From NCBI RefSeq assembly GCF_000003815.2, contig NC_049980.1, positions 12,906,560 to 12,970,559 of the forward strand: a stretch of DNA of 64,000 nucleotides. The letters are read 5' to 3'. Shown here piece after piece: positions 23,980 through 34,944 of the stretch; positions within the stretch are counted from its first letter, which is position 1, and every line of letters begins with the position of its first letter. Made by a program: the position numbers and the translations under genes. The DNA comes from Branchiostoma floridae (Eukaryota > Chordata > Leptocardii > Amphioxiformes > Branchiostomatidae). The notes below the pieces were generated by a model. It searched no databases. It was not told the origin of the DNA and was given only the letters and a program-made list of their open reading frames with translations.

Positions 23980-24189
23980 ACAGACGGCGACCTCTGAGCG
24001 ACCGTACAGCGACAAATACTGTATTTCTGTCACCCTCGATTTATTTCATAATTTGAATATAATACAAGATATAAAGGTATGACTAAAAGGACAACAAATC
24101 AGAAAACGGAACGAAAAGTCCTTTAGCTTTAAAGTTCGCTGAACAATCTGTCAAATCTTTGGTCGCTCAGCGGTCGCAGCCTCTAGTGG
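23980..24189. mobile_element. MITE copy 3, CCACTAGA/GGTCGCTCAG family
   Basis: The left part reads GACGGCGACCTCTGAGCGAC. The right end reads TTTGGTCGCTCAGCGGTCGC followed by AGCCTCTAGTGG. The core words TTTCATAATTTGAA and GTATGACTAAAAGGACAAC match copy 1, giving good pairwise resemblance across the element. Confidence 0.7.
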
Positions 24190-25369
24190 AAAAGGACATT
24201 GAACATGTGTACGATTTATCTCTGTAAAAGTTCATGGAGTGATGATTTGGGGGTTGCCAGGATGAGACGGAAAAAGAAGAATTCATCCATAGTATTTGTC
24301 TAGATTACACCAGACTGATCTTGACGTATGGTAGTGGCAAGAAAATATATGTTAGTAGGAGGGGGATATTTTACTGGAAACAGTATGGCGAGAACGTGAC
24401 GGGTTATACAATCGTGCCCGCTAGGTTGTCGAAAACGTGATAAAACCATGCAAAGTGTAATGTGACTATAAGACGGGTGCCTTACCCCCGTGTGCTGATT
24501 ACTAACCTGTGCATACATGATGATACCAGCAGATATGACGAGACTTTCCCGCGCTTTGGGTCACACCTTCTGCCAGCTCACAGAAGTCACAGAGGTGTCA
24601 TCCGTGTTCATTCGAAAGATTACGAAATAAAGGGTTTATTTTACAAGTATGGAAACTTGTCAGGATTCCGTGTCCAGTCCAGTTGAATGGCACAGAAATA
24701 ACGTACAAGCTTCCTCCTAAACCACTCAGCCAAACACGCATGAGGTTTCAACAAGTCGCAGAAATAATTGAAAGCAAAATGCCTGTGTGGCCCAAAAAGA
24801 CCGGACGAAGAGCAACTGGTAGCAGGTTGACTAGTATTCCTCAGACAACACCATCACCCCCCGAGGAATGAGTCATTAACACTGAGGCCGAGATTAATTC
24901 AATAATGGCTCGCTGATGATCCATTTTCCCGGAATGGAGATTGAAAGTCCGGGAATAAAAGGTTAATGATAGCTTGATCAGGACCTAATGACCTCATATC
25001 AGCTAATGTCCCGGATGGGTAACGGAGACACGAGCTACAAGATGATAGAATAATCGCTCTGACAGGGCGAAACATCGCCAATCTTCCGACTCCACGCACA
25101 CATATTAGCGGGGAGCATTCCATGTTTAATTGGTGTGTGTGGATTGGCAGTCTCTATCCTGACACATTCATAGACGACTAAAGATCACACCCCTGGGTAC
25201 TAAGATCGTTTCTAGAAAATAAACCTGCAAATAAAGCGTAGTGTTTTTATCCCCCTTGTACTTGGGCGGCTGCTGCACTATGACCGAAGAATTGGCAGAT
25301 GGCTAAAAGAGTATTTTGACGTTTTGTGTCATTTTTGTGTCGTATTGTGTCGTGATTATAAAACCAAGG
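24190..25369. other. Unique sequence; candidate conserved non-coding block at 24,880-25,140
   Basis: No gene recognised. The part from 24,880 to 25,140 is non-repetitive and rich in homeodomain and nuclear-receptor-like words (GATTAATTCAATAATGG, GACCTAATGACCTC). This resembles developmental enhancers but is not proof. Confidence 0.2.
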
Positions 25370-25431
25370 TACACAAACCCAATTGCAAGGTTGGTCGCTA
25401 TACGGTCGCTCTGTGATCACTGTCTAGTTAC
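25370..25431. mobile_element. Right-end fragment of the CCACTAGA/GGTCGCTCAG MITE
   Basis: ACACAAACCCAATTGCAAGG, then GGTCGCTATACGGTCGCTCTG and GTCTAGTT: the same order of words as the right end of copy 2. The left part is missing or too diverged. Confidence 0.5.
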
Positions 25432-25894
25432 AATCGAAACTCACTGATGTCGTCTAAACTCCCCCAGAGGCACATCGTTGCCCACATAGGTGCGATATCA
25501 ACCACGCACATTCAGACAAACGCTGACACCTTCCACCAGTCTTCTCCCTCTTTCTGTCAAACTGTCACATTCAGACCTGTAAACGGCAGATGTGAGCAAG
25601 GATAAAACGTCAGTCAGTGAGTGTGTTAGTATGACATAAGCCCTCTCAGCTTTAGTTGCCCATCAATACGGACGTCATGGATGTCCTTATCGTGACTTGG
25701 ACGTCTTTCTCGCGGCAGAAAGGTAGATCTACCCGTGCGACAAGGGATCAGGTGCGGCTCACATAATCCCGGGCCTGTCATTGCCAGAAACCGGGGAGTT
25801 TTGTGGTGTGACATGACACACTTTCTGCATGGACAACCAAGACATAAATGTCACGAGAGAAATAAAGAAAAATTGTTGTGTACATTTGTATCTT

Positions 25895-26270
25895 AGAGCC
25901 CAGTCGAATTTGTCGTACGATTGTCGTGCGATGGCAAATTCAGGGCTTTCTTTAGATACTCGCGCATATGTCGTGCTCTTCTTACGAAAAAGTTTGTGCA
26001 GAAATAATGTCGTGAGAGCAGTAGAATAATCTCGTATATTGATATCTGAGGGCCCCTGGTCTGTCAACTTTGTCGTACGATCGCGATACAATCACAAATT
26101 GAGGGCATTTTGGGACAGTTGCGTCGTACAAAATCAAGTTGTCTTATCAAGGATGGTTGCCATATAAGTTACAACCTTATCGGTGCTTGGTTCTTTCACA
26201 GCCTAGTTGAAAGTTTTGTGACATCAAATCGCACGACGACGGCCTACTACGTATGAGACCAGCAGGAAGT
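25895..26270. mobile_element. GTCGTACGAT-family MITE copies, nested or tandem (degenerate)
   Basis: GTCGTACGATTGTCGTGCGATGGC near 25,913, GTCGTACGATCGCGATACAATC near 26,071 and ATCGCACGACGACGGCC near 26,229 are three family termini. They imply at least one full copy (26,071-26,260) plus a partial one. The ORFs of 66-110 codons here are in the element and are not genes. Confidence 0.5.
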
Positions 26271-26278
26271 CGCCTGTC

Positions 26279-26471
26279 CACTAGACTGTGAGCGCTGAGC
26301 GACCGTTACGGCCACCAAAATTATGCATCCCTTGATTTCATTATTGGAATATTATGCAAGGTATAAAGTTTTGATTTAAAAGTCAACAAAACAAAGGACA
26401 CGGAAAACAATTGATTGAGCAATCTGTTAAAATTCACTTGGTCGCTGATCAGTGGACGCAGTCTGAAGTGG
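26279..26471. mobile_element. MITE copy 4, CCACTAGA/GGTCGCTCAG family
   Basis: The left end is CCACTAGACTGTGAGCGCTG, then GCGACCGTTACGGCCACC. The core includes TTGATTTCATTATTGGAATA. The right end is TTGGTCGCTGATCAGTGGAC followed by GAAGTGG. It directly follows the GTCGTACGAT-family copy. Confidence 0.6.
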
Positions 26472-26841
26472 AAAGGGGGTGTAATTAGCATGTAAAGATA
26501 GCCGTTCTATTATAATAATTACATGAGTTTAATGGGCCCGTGACAGTGAAATGTGAAAATTATTGGTGATGCTGTATACCACAAACCCAGGGCGCTGGCA
26601 AAAATCCCTAAACAAATTAAAGCAATCACTGAGAAAATGACGGTAAGCCACTTCCCCAAATGTACGTCTCTTCGTCTCCACCACGTGACATAATCCCATG
26701 TATTACTGCGTCCCCTGGTAGTCTCCTCAGCAGGCTCTACGAGTAAGGCCTTTGGAGGCAGTTTATATGTTCTTCTTCTGATGGCGTATCAGTTTAATGG
26801 CATGCGATTTCTTGTGGGCCGCCTCCGTAGAGTAAGGGCAC

Positions 26842-27040
26842 GGCCACATAGGTCGTGCGATCGTCGTACGATTTTGATACCATACGATTGTTACTTTAAG
26901 CAGGCCGTGACAGAACCAACCACCGACATGTATCCAAAACAGCATTTCGTGTACCAAGACAGTTGAACTTTGCAGGAGACGTACAAAATGCCCAAAGTTA
27001 GCGATCGTACGACGATCGCACGACCTATGGGACCACGGCC
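26842..27040. mobile_element. Intact-ended MITE, GTCGTACGAT family (type copy)
   Basis: A 199-bp element has 26-bp perfect inverted arms at 26847-26872 and 27004-27029 (starting CATAGGTCGTGCGATCG). Outside the arms the edges are GGCC in inverted orientation. The interior has the GCAGGCCGTGACAGAACCAA word shared with the other copies. The arms are themselves rich in CGTACG and CGATCG palindromes. There is no coding content. No unambiguous target duplication was seen, so the superfamily is undetermined. Confidence 0.8.
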
Positions 27041-27336
27041 TATCATGGAAGCGAGAGGAAGAAGCTAAAAAACCGGGTGCGATATGACTGATATGCAATC
27101 AGATATTAAAAAGTTTCAAAAACGACTCGTAGGGCCTGCCGGGGAGGCTACGTCCCTGTGGTCGTACTGTGGTTGTAGATAGCGGGGCTGGATCAGTTCG
27201 ACTTCAAGCCGGATTTGGCTTCTGATGGAAAGCGTCTGACATGATTGGACATCGGTAAAGACTGTGATATGACACATGACGTGGTACATGTAATCCCAAT
27301 GTCCCCCAGTAAACACTGTTGAGCCTTGCAGCTGGT

Positions 27337-27766
27337 AAGGCCACGGCAAATAAATCTTATGGATGACATCAGACACGCAGTCATATTTTCGCCAGATTTT
27401 GGTAAATAAAAACATGAAATTTCATTCCCATCCGGCGACGCTCATGCAACAAAATAATATATAGTCGTATTAGATAATAGGAAAATATGTCGCAAAATTA
27501 CATTAAATTTTATTGCAAAACGTCTAGAGGCCGTGACACTAAGTGTAGTAATCTTAAGAGTATACATAGTTGCAGTTATACTAGGCTACCACACAAGTGT
27601 CACTTATGCATTTCAATTCTTGTTGCGATGTTGGTATTGAAAATCCAGGCATCTTGTATTTTTTTTGCCCATCTAGTTTTCTTCGCGATTTGGTGATATA
27701 TAGTCGTATTAGATATGGAGTCTGCAAAACGAAAATATCATCCATACAATTTACTTGCTGTGGCCT
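27337..27766. mobile_element. MITE copy, GGCCACAGCAAGTAAA family (diverged)
   Basis: The left end is AAGGCCACGGCAAATAAATC, then TTATGGATGACATC. The right end is ATCATCCATACAATTTACTT, then GCTGTGGCC. The 430-bp element shares its ends with the better-preserved copy at 31,141-31,647, and also the internal motif TTTTTTGCCCATCTAGTTTTC seen there in inverse. Target duplications were not recognisable. Confidence 0.65.
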
Positions 27767-29030
27767 AGAGGGAAGATAATTGTCAGTGGTAGTCTATGTT
27801 TGAAAAACTGATTTTGCCAACTAAATGTCAGTTTTAATGGGCCATAAAACTGTAGTGGCTTTTCCACATACTGCTATATCTCAGGTGAAAATGAATTTTA
27901 AAGGGGGTAGAAATTTCATAAATGTTCTGTCCATACTCTACTCGACTTGATCATTTGAGTAGAGGTTTAACAAACGGTATCAGATTGCATGTTGATAGAC
28001 TGTGTGCGCATCTGCTGTTGGTTGATTTAATGCCTTTTCACAATTACGGTCAAAGGAGATTGATTGTAATGATCTTGCAGAACGCTAATATCATTCCCTC
28101 GTAATTTGTGATGGTGAAACGGCTGAATTACTCCCGCCTCTGGTGTCGTAATTCATCGGTGTCATGAGGTAATTGATTCTAAGTGAAAAGCAAAGGAAGA
28201 AGAGAAAGTGGTGAACTTAGAGGGTTTGATTCAATTTCATTTAATTCGTCGGCTGTATAGAAATCTAAATATACAGCTTGGGCTACTCAGATAGCTGAAG
28301 TTCATCACAAACGACTAGCCTTTGTAACAGTACACATTACATGCGGTTCAAGGCACATCCTGTATAAAGGCACTTATAAGGCATACTATACATGTATACA
28401 TAAGACGTACATTATACGGATTATACATAGAAATGAGTCATTTTAATGAGAGCCTATTTGTTTGGGTGTAAAATGTGAAACCCAGATTGGTTTGATTACA
28501 TATATTAAGACAGGAAGAGTGTGGTATTAGATTGGCGTGCAGCTCAGCCAGACCACCTAGCGGATCTTGAACAAATCGTTTACTAAGTGTTGGAAAATTG
28601 ATTCGGCACAAGATTGTTTTCTTAATATGTGCCGTTTGTTTTCTCACCGTGTGCTCAAAATGTAGACCAGTTTCAAAAATGCATTCCCAGGTCTCATTGA
28701 GAAAATGCGATTTGATTTCCCTTTGGTTTCTAATGATGCATACCTTATAGTCCATGTAGCAAGATTATCAGCTTATCATGTTAGCTCAAGGCTATTGCAA
28801 ACGGAGCTGGATGCAGCTGTATCATTGGTTGGTTGGCTCCAACTAATTGGATTGAATATTACCCAGCCGTGCTAGCTTGCCTACCGGACTATTCGACCTA
28901 GTTTAATATATATACAGCAAACATAAAGTATGCCCGAACAAGTCTTCGGCCCCGAATGGACATACAAAATGGGCTTTAAAAATGGTACGGTTATCAAAGT
29001 AATTAGTAAGATGGCAAACTTAACTTAAGG
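27767..29030. other. Gene-free stretch
   Basis: The longest ORF is 28438-28755 (-, 105 codons). It is not recognisable and not supported by splice sites. Confidence 0.35.
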
Positions 29031-29230
29031 TGGTCTTGTGGTTAGGGATGTTGACTTAGAATCCACCATCGCACTTATCGGAAAGGGTAGGGGCCCGTGC
29101 ATGTGTGAATGGATCGAACCTTACCGTCCGCTCTCACACAGATTGTACATACTGTACATGTACTCAGCTGATGTGTTTTGCCTAGTTATGTGAGTCAAAC
29201 GAACCAAGTGTTGCGAGCACAAATAAAACT
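29031..29230 (+). mobile_element. Possible tRNA-related SINE
   Basis: GGTCTTGTGGTTAGGGATGT resembles a pol III A box region. GGATCGAACCTT about 75 bp further on resembles a B box with one mismatch. Downstream is non-tRNA sequence ending in AATAAAAC. No cloverleaf can be drawn. Weak call. Confidence 0.35.
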
Positions 29231-29383
29231 TTCAGGTTTTCAAGGCACCATACGATAGTTTATCACGTAGCATTTACATGCTTATTTTTTGTATCAAAAT
29301 TATGATAGGAGTTCGAAGCTGTAGCTATATCTGTATGTATGCAGCTATGAGTTAAGAATCCTTTTTAGTACATAGTGGGGGTG

Positions 29384-29599
29384 CCACTAGAGGCTGCGAC
29401 TGCTGAGGCGACCAAAGATCGGACAGATTGTCCAGTGAATTTCATAGCTAAATTGCTCTTTGTTGTCTTTTTAACCATACATTGTAATTCGCATCAAAGT
29501 CCAATTATAAAATCACAAGGTCAAGGGCACACAAAAGTTCAATCTGCTCGCAAAAGTCAATGTAACCGTTATGGTCGCTCGGCAATCGCGGTCTAGTGG
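29384..29599. mobile_element. MITE copy 5, CCACTAGA/GGTCGCTCAG family (full length)
   Basis: CCACTAGAGGCTGCGACTGC at the left and GGTCGCTCGGCAATCGCGGT, then CTAGTGG at the right are inverted. The eight terminal bases CCACTAGA and TCTAGTGG are perfect. The orientation of the core (TTGTTGTCTTTTTAACCATAC) is opposite to copies 1 and 3. The 73-codon ORF here is spurious. Confidence 0.7.
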
Positions 29600-30311
29600 A
29601 AAAGGGGCCTAGTGTACAACCTATCATAGATTTGTTAACATATGACGTCATGTAAAGGTAAAGGGTGATATCGGTGAGTGGTACTTACACTTACCGTTTG
29701 GTTTCGCCCATATCTATTTCCGGGTTTGCATGCTGAAGTACGGTGCCTAAGATCCCGATCAGTGGAAGGTGACTACGAGTCTTTAATAAGTATTGATACA
29801 AGGTACGTACTAACGATCTAAGTTTTTTTTTTACCCGAAGCACTGTATCTGTCTACGATTTGGAACGTGCACCTATGTAGACTCGAGGCGTACAATGTAC
29901 CATTCGTGCTTGAGGCATGGTCAGTGGTCAAAGTCTGGAAGCATAATCGGGCACGTCATACTATATAAGTGTTTTGGTACATGTATTTTGTCCATGAGCT
30001 AGACGCCAAAAGCTTTTCTCTCTCTAACAATTCTTCGTTCGTCGCAGTAGATTCCTACCACCGGAGTCCCTACCACAGTGCCTCATTTTATAAAACCAGC
30101 GGCGGAAAAACTCAACGACCGTAGTTTATTTGTACAGCTTTAAACCTCCGTTATAGATTATGACAACAATACAGGTTTTCCCCAATACGTCAACACAACA
30201 CTTACTGGTTCAACAAGAAAGATCGAGTGTCATTTCCCCAAGCTAGAATCTGTGTGTTGGAAACGTTAAAGCGAGTAAAACCTGCCTGTTGACACGTAGT
30301 CTCCCTAAGCG
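29600..30311. other. Gene-free spacer
   Basis: Nothing recognised. Confidence 0.4.
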
Positions 30312-30313
30312 TA

Positions 30314-30809
30314 CAATCAAACCTGTATTAGCGGCCACCTTTGCATAGCAGCCACCTGGCCATAGTGGCCACTTTTTGTCGGTACCGGTCCCTTGGATTC
30401 GTAATGATTTAGAAATAGGCTTAGCGGCCACCTGTCCAACGCGGCCACGGCCACACGATTTCCGGTCCCGTTGATGCAGAAACACTGCCTATTGCAACCA
30501 TACTGCAGCCTTATGTCACCCTGCACCTAGTTTGAAATTGTAGTTTGCGAGGATTTGGAGTTCCTTACGGGGTCATTTTTGGCGGTAGCAGAAGGTATGC
30601 ATGCCTTGAGTCTTTGTCGGTGAATTTACCGATCGAGACAATGTTTCTTGGTGAGAAAGATTAGTGGGGAGTGGGAACTGAAATCATGTAAAGCTTGCTC
30701 ATGCGTCATGGTCAGTTGATCAACATTTTCTCTATCCTATAGTGGCCACTGTCTATAGTGGCCACATTTCTCCAGTCTCTTGAGTGGCCGCTATAGGCAG
30801 GTTTGACTG
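30314..30809. mobile_element. Non-autonomous Tc1-like element 1 (GCGGCCAC ends)
   Basis: The ends are CAATCAAACCTG and CAGGTTTGACTG, inverted and each bordered by TA (30312-30313 and 30810-30811). Subterminal sequence is dense in (A/T)GTGGCCACT and GCGGCCAC words on both sides. Internally, TTGGATTCGTAATGATT and GGCCACACGATTTCCGGTCC are shared almost identically with the copy at 52,706-53,614. CAGT-type ends plus a TA duplication indicate Tc1/mariner. No transposase is present. ORFs of 69-80 codons in it are incidental. Confidence 0.8.
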
Positions 30810-30811
30810 TA

Positions 30812-31140
30812 CTAGTCATGGATAACTGAGCAAGCAAGCTCGCGAGAGAGCCAGTGGTAAGGGTTAACACTTCCCTTTGGAAGATAGCGGGCAAATGAAA
30901 GCCTTTAGTGACCAATCTTCCCTCACATATTTCTCTCAATCTGACTTTTCCCTTTTTCAGTTTCAGCCAGCGTAGTTAGTCTGGTCCAGACCAGGCCGAC
31001 AGTGTTGAGTGTCTGCACTTGAATCTCCAACTTACTTCCTCCATGGTTAAGGTAAGATTTACTCGACGTGTTTGTTCCGCTTTGTAAGTTTGTGGAAATG
31101 TAAACAATCTATGACGTCGGGAGCTCATTTGAAATGAAAG
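30812..31140. other. Gene-free spacer
   Basis: Contains a GTCTGG-T-CCAGAC odd palindrome near 30,979. Nothing else recognised. Confidence 0.4.
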
Positions 31141-31647
31141 CTAGGCCACAGCAAGTAAATTTTATGGATGACATCCTCTGCAGACTGCAAAAATAATGAG
31201 ATAGGGCGAAAAAAAAACAAGATGGGTAAAAAAAACAAGATGGCAAATTTTCAAAATAGACGTTGTAACAAGACTTGAAGTGACAAAATATGGCATCACA
31301 GCCAACAAGGCATTCATTCCTGTATTTAAGAAGTGCACCAGTGTAGTTAAAGTGACACTAGTGTGGTAGACTGGTATCATTAACCATGTTGGCAACTACA
31401 CTCATAGCTTCCATAAATGTGCCACTTTTACAACTATCCATCAAGTTGCACCTCTGCAACTACAGTCAATGCTACAGAGTCTCTAGTGTCAATTCCACAT
31501 TCAGTTATTAGGTTACAACACAACCTTTACCAATTTTCGTCTATCCGGCCTTCCCTGAAGAAGAAAAAAATTCTTGTTTTTTCTGAAATCAGGCGAAAAT
31601 TAATGAGCGCGCGGATGTCATCCATAAAATTTACTTGCTGTGGCCTT
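31141..31647. mobile_element. MITE with 33-bp perfect inverted ends (GGCCACAGCAAGTAAA family)
   Basis: Arms at 31144-31176 and 31613-31645 are perfect reverse complements over 33 bp. The 7-bp direct repeat ATGAAAG lies immediately outside on both sides (31134-31140 and 31648-31654), which I read as the target duplication. The interior is AT-rich with AAAAACAAGATGG words and no coding capacity. A 7-8-bp duplication with short TAGG/AAGG ends would fit a hAT-type origin, but that is inference. Diverged relatives lie at 27,337 and, as single ends, near 19,100, 21,835 and 39,225. Confidence 0.85.
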
Positions 31648-31689
31648 ATGAAAGAAAGTCGTCGTTGGAGTGGAGCCTCCAACATATTA

Positions 31690-32165
31690 AGGCCCACTTT
31701 CACGTAGACAGGAAACGGATTTTTGTAACACTTGATTTTATCAAATGGAATTTACATGGTTGACACGATGTTAAAGTATGATTCAAAAGACAACAATACA
31801 TACAAAACGTAAACAGATATAATATGTCTATGACCGTGTTGTCTATCTGTCTGTGTTGTCTTTGAAAATTGCTGAGTAACCTGTGAAATGTTTGGTCGCT
31901 CATTGGTCGCAGCCTTGAGTGAAAAGGGGCCAATCAATTACGTCTCTGGCCACTAGGCTGAACCCGAGAAGGATTATTGATTACAACCACTTTCCACTAA
32001 AGACTGCAGGCGTTCTGCGTCCGCTGAGCAACCAAATATTTGATTATTCATTTAATCATTACAATTTTCAAAGACGAATTTTTTACTTTCATGTCTTTTG
32101 AATATACAATCAAGCGAAACACAAACTTTAGCCAACTTTTGGTCGCTGTAAGATCTTACTACAGA
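31690..32165. mobile_element. Two degenerate CCACTAGA/GGTCGCTCAG MITE copies
   Basis: The first ends near 31,920 in TTTGGTCGCTCATTGGTCGC, then AGCC. The second runs from CCACTAAAGACTGCAGGCGT near 31,998, then GCTGAGCAACCAAATATTTG, to TTTTGGTCGCTGTAAGATC. A third weak copy occupies about 32,680-32,835. The 156-codon ORF at 32040-32510 (+) begins inside the second copy and is not a credible gene. Confidence 0.5.
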
Positions 32166-32835
32166 AGTTTGCAGTTTCCTCTTGAAGTGATTTGTCTAAT
32201 TTCTCGAGGACCCGCATGTGCTAATAGAGTAGGACCTTCGCCTTTACCCTACTTTGTTCAAAAGTGCGGAGGTCGCTACCTGTCCAATAAAACAAACTGT
32301 AAACAATGCATGAGGTCGGCAAGAGGTCAGTATCATGTAGCACTGCAAACGATTGAGATATCCTCCAAGCAGATGTTAGGCTATGGCTTGTTTTGCCTCG
32401 TTTTTCAGTTGTTTCTATCGGGCTCAGTTCTACACTATGTACTTTGCCAGGTTTCCATTTTGCCTTCCACCCAAGCAGAAAACGGATTGACAAAAAGATG
32501 TGAAAAATAAGCCAGTGTCTATCATCTGCAGAGTAAGCCGAGACACAAGAGTGTGGTTATAGTACCGTGACGGTAAATACAGACAGTGGTGGGCGTTGTG
32601 TGGGCTCAGAGGAGTGGTCAATCTATTATGCTTGCTTTGGTCAAACGTATGATCAATGATTTACAAGTTAGAAAACAGAGAGGGTGTCGCTGACTGACCA
32701 AAAATTGGCAACATACAAGGAGAAGAAATTTGTCTACGTTTCGTTGTCTTTCAAATCACACTTCATAAATCGTGCATCATATTCAAATTGTGAAATCAAG
32801 GGTCGCGCACATCCACGTTTGGTCAAGCAGAGGTC

Positions 32836-33984
32836 AGTTCTCATTAATTGTATTCATGATGTTCAATTTTTTACATTAACTGATTACTAACACCACACAA
32901 ATACTAGTAGCTCGATGTTTTCTGAATCTATGCGTGCCAAACACTCCAAAGCACACATCAAGTAAGTCATTCAAGTAATTCAATCAAAAGTCACAGATTA
33001 TCGAGTCACAGTGGGATATAAATGAAAAAAGGTAGCCTTGTAATAAATTGTTTATTTTGAAGCAAGACAAAGTTTTTAGATACACGTATACGATGTATAT
33101 ATCTTTAGAGAATTTTCTATACAGTGGTGTGATTCAAAACATCATAAAGTGATGTTGTTGAAGACACTTTTTATGGCAGAATCCCAACCACAAATTTCAA
33201 AAATATTTTTTCCCTTAAAATCTCATACACCTGCCAACACTGCCTGGTACCATTGGGGATTGATAAAATCTGATCTTTTTTGGACAGGTGGTCACCATAG
33301 ACAGGATTCGTCAATGCTTGTGTCAATGGGAAAATAAATCTTAACAACACATACAAGTGGTCACATTGGCCAGGTGGCCCTAATGCAAAGGTGGCCACTT
33401 GACCATGTTTGACTGCATATATCTGCATTCCAAATTAAAACTTTGCTAGATGGTAAGGTAAAGTCAGATGTTCAATGTGATTAGAAAATGCAATTATTAG
33501 ACATGACAAAAAAAGTCTGCCATCGGGTTAGAATCTATGACATCAACAATGTCCTTGTGGCTGTATGGATACCAGGGAACATCCCATTTAGAACACAGTA
33601 AATTCTTTATAATATAAAGGTGGATAAAAACACAGTAAAGGATGTATATGGTATTATTTCTGACTATTCAGATTGAGGCAACACTGTATCTAGCCTTTTG
33701 TACTTGAAATCATAGTTATGTGTTTTAAGTTTCACCCAAGATTTTTGACATGATTCGTAGTTGCACATGATACAGGAACATACACATGCTACCTTCCAAA
33801 CTGACTTTAGAATAACGGTCAATAACCTTTCAAGACTTTTTCTCGGTAAAAGTGATATCTACCAGCAAACTGATTAAACAATCCTTGCATAAGAAGGAGT
33901 GTTCAAACAATTATACTCCATCTGTTGACTTCTCAAACAGTTTCTGGCACGACAGATGTCATAAAGAGTTCACACTGACCTTTG
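32836..33984. other. Gene-free stretch with one GTGGTCAC-type fragment
   Basis: At 33,280-33,417, GGACAGGTGGTCACCATAGACAGG and GGCCAGGTGGCCCTAATG, then GTGGCCACTTGACCATGTTTGACTG, are remnants of the Tc1-like GCGGCCAC/GTGGTCAC group. The rest is unrecognised. Confidence 0.4.
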
Positions 33985-34370
33985 CAGGGCTCAAAATTCA
34001 TTTTTGGGAATAGACATGTAGGTGTACTGGTGCCCCAAGGCTAAGATAAGTAAGAATTTTGGGTGCACAATATAAAAAAAATGTCAGCCAGAGCTTATTC
34101 CAAACATGCTGCATCTCTTCTGAGTTTGGATCAGAAAGTCAATGGCTAACATTTGAATGTTAACAATGTACACTGAACATTAACTTTATCCCAACAATAA
34201 TTTGAACATTCAATGTTATTTCTAATTTACATTCAAAGTCAAATGTCAGGATTATTTTCTTAACTAGTGTACATTAACTTTTTTTAGAGGTTCACCTAGT
34301 CAAAAATAAGGTTCAAAGCTAGCTTGGGTGCACAAAAGTACACATGCACCCAGTAAATTGAGCCCTGCTG
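33985..34370. mobile_element. MITE copy, AGGGCTCGAAATTCATTTTTGGG family (diverged)
   Basis: It starts AGGGCTCAAAATTCATTTTT, then GGGAATAG, and ends CCCAGTAAATTGAGCCCT. The inner words are GTGCACCCAA- or GGGTGCACAA-like. It is the same family as the two copies that flank the minisatellite at 40,545 and 42,548, but clearly older. Confidence 0.6.
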
Positions 34371-34877
34371 TGTTAAATGACAGAAGTCACGAGTCCAACT
34401 TGTTCCAATAAAGCACATGCTCATGGTAGGACTGGGGAAATGTGGTCAAAGTCTATATACATACATGCAATCTAAAAGGGTTGGACAAGTGTCAGAAGCA
34501 GTCATATTCTCATGGATATACTGAGCTATTGCAACTTTACATGTATGCTGTTAATCTCATTCAGTGACTTTGATTATTTCATCTTATTTATACATGAACT
34601 TGTATTAAACCAGGAATTTGGATCAGTGTTTGTTGGGATTGTATTTGTTAATGATGTTTACTGTAATTGTGCTGGAACATAGGTTCTGAAGTACTGGATT
34701 ATAGGGGTGTTGGAACATGGTAGGGGAGTCATCGTGTTGCCACATGCTTGCACATTTGGTTAGATACAAGATCAATCAATTCAAATACAGTCTAGAAACC
34801 TAATGAAAATTCCTGTCAGGAAAAAAAAATTGATGAAAAAAAAATCATATTCATGCTGTTGTTTTTCATTCATTTAG

Positions 34878-34944
34878 GCACATTAAAGAGGTTGTAACTG
34901 AGTCCTCCCGAGGTTGTAACTGAGTCCTCCTTTGTGATGAAACC
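34878..34944 (+). promoter_or_regulatory. 5' leader of the UNC5CL-like gene: 21-bp tandem duplication and overlapping uORF
   Basis: GAGGTTGTAACTGAGTCCTCC is present at 34888-34908 and again at 34910-34930. An upstream ATG at 34937, in a different frame, opens a 38-codon ORF that runs past the main start and ends at about 35053. Ribosomes starting there would miss the main ATG, so it could dampen translation. The main ATG has the stronger context. Confidence 0.5.

Noticed and set aside
32040-32510. 156-codon plus-strand ORF
   Set aside because: It starts inside a degenerate MITE copy, has no domain, and the opposite strand is also open.
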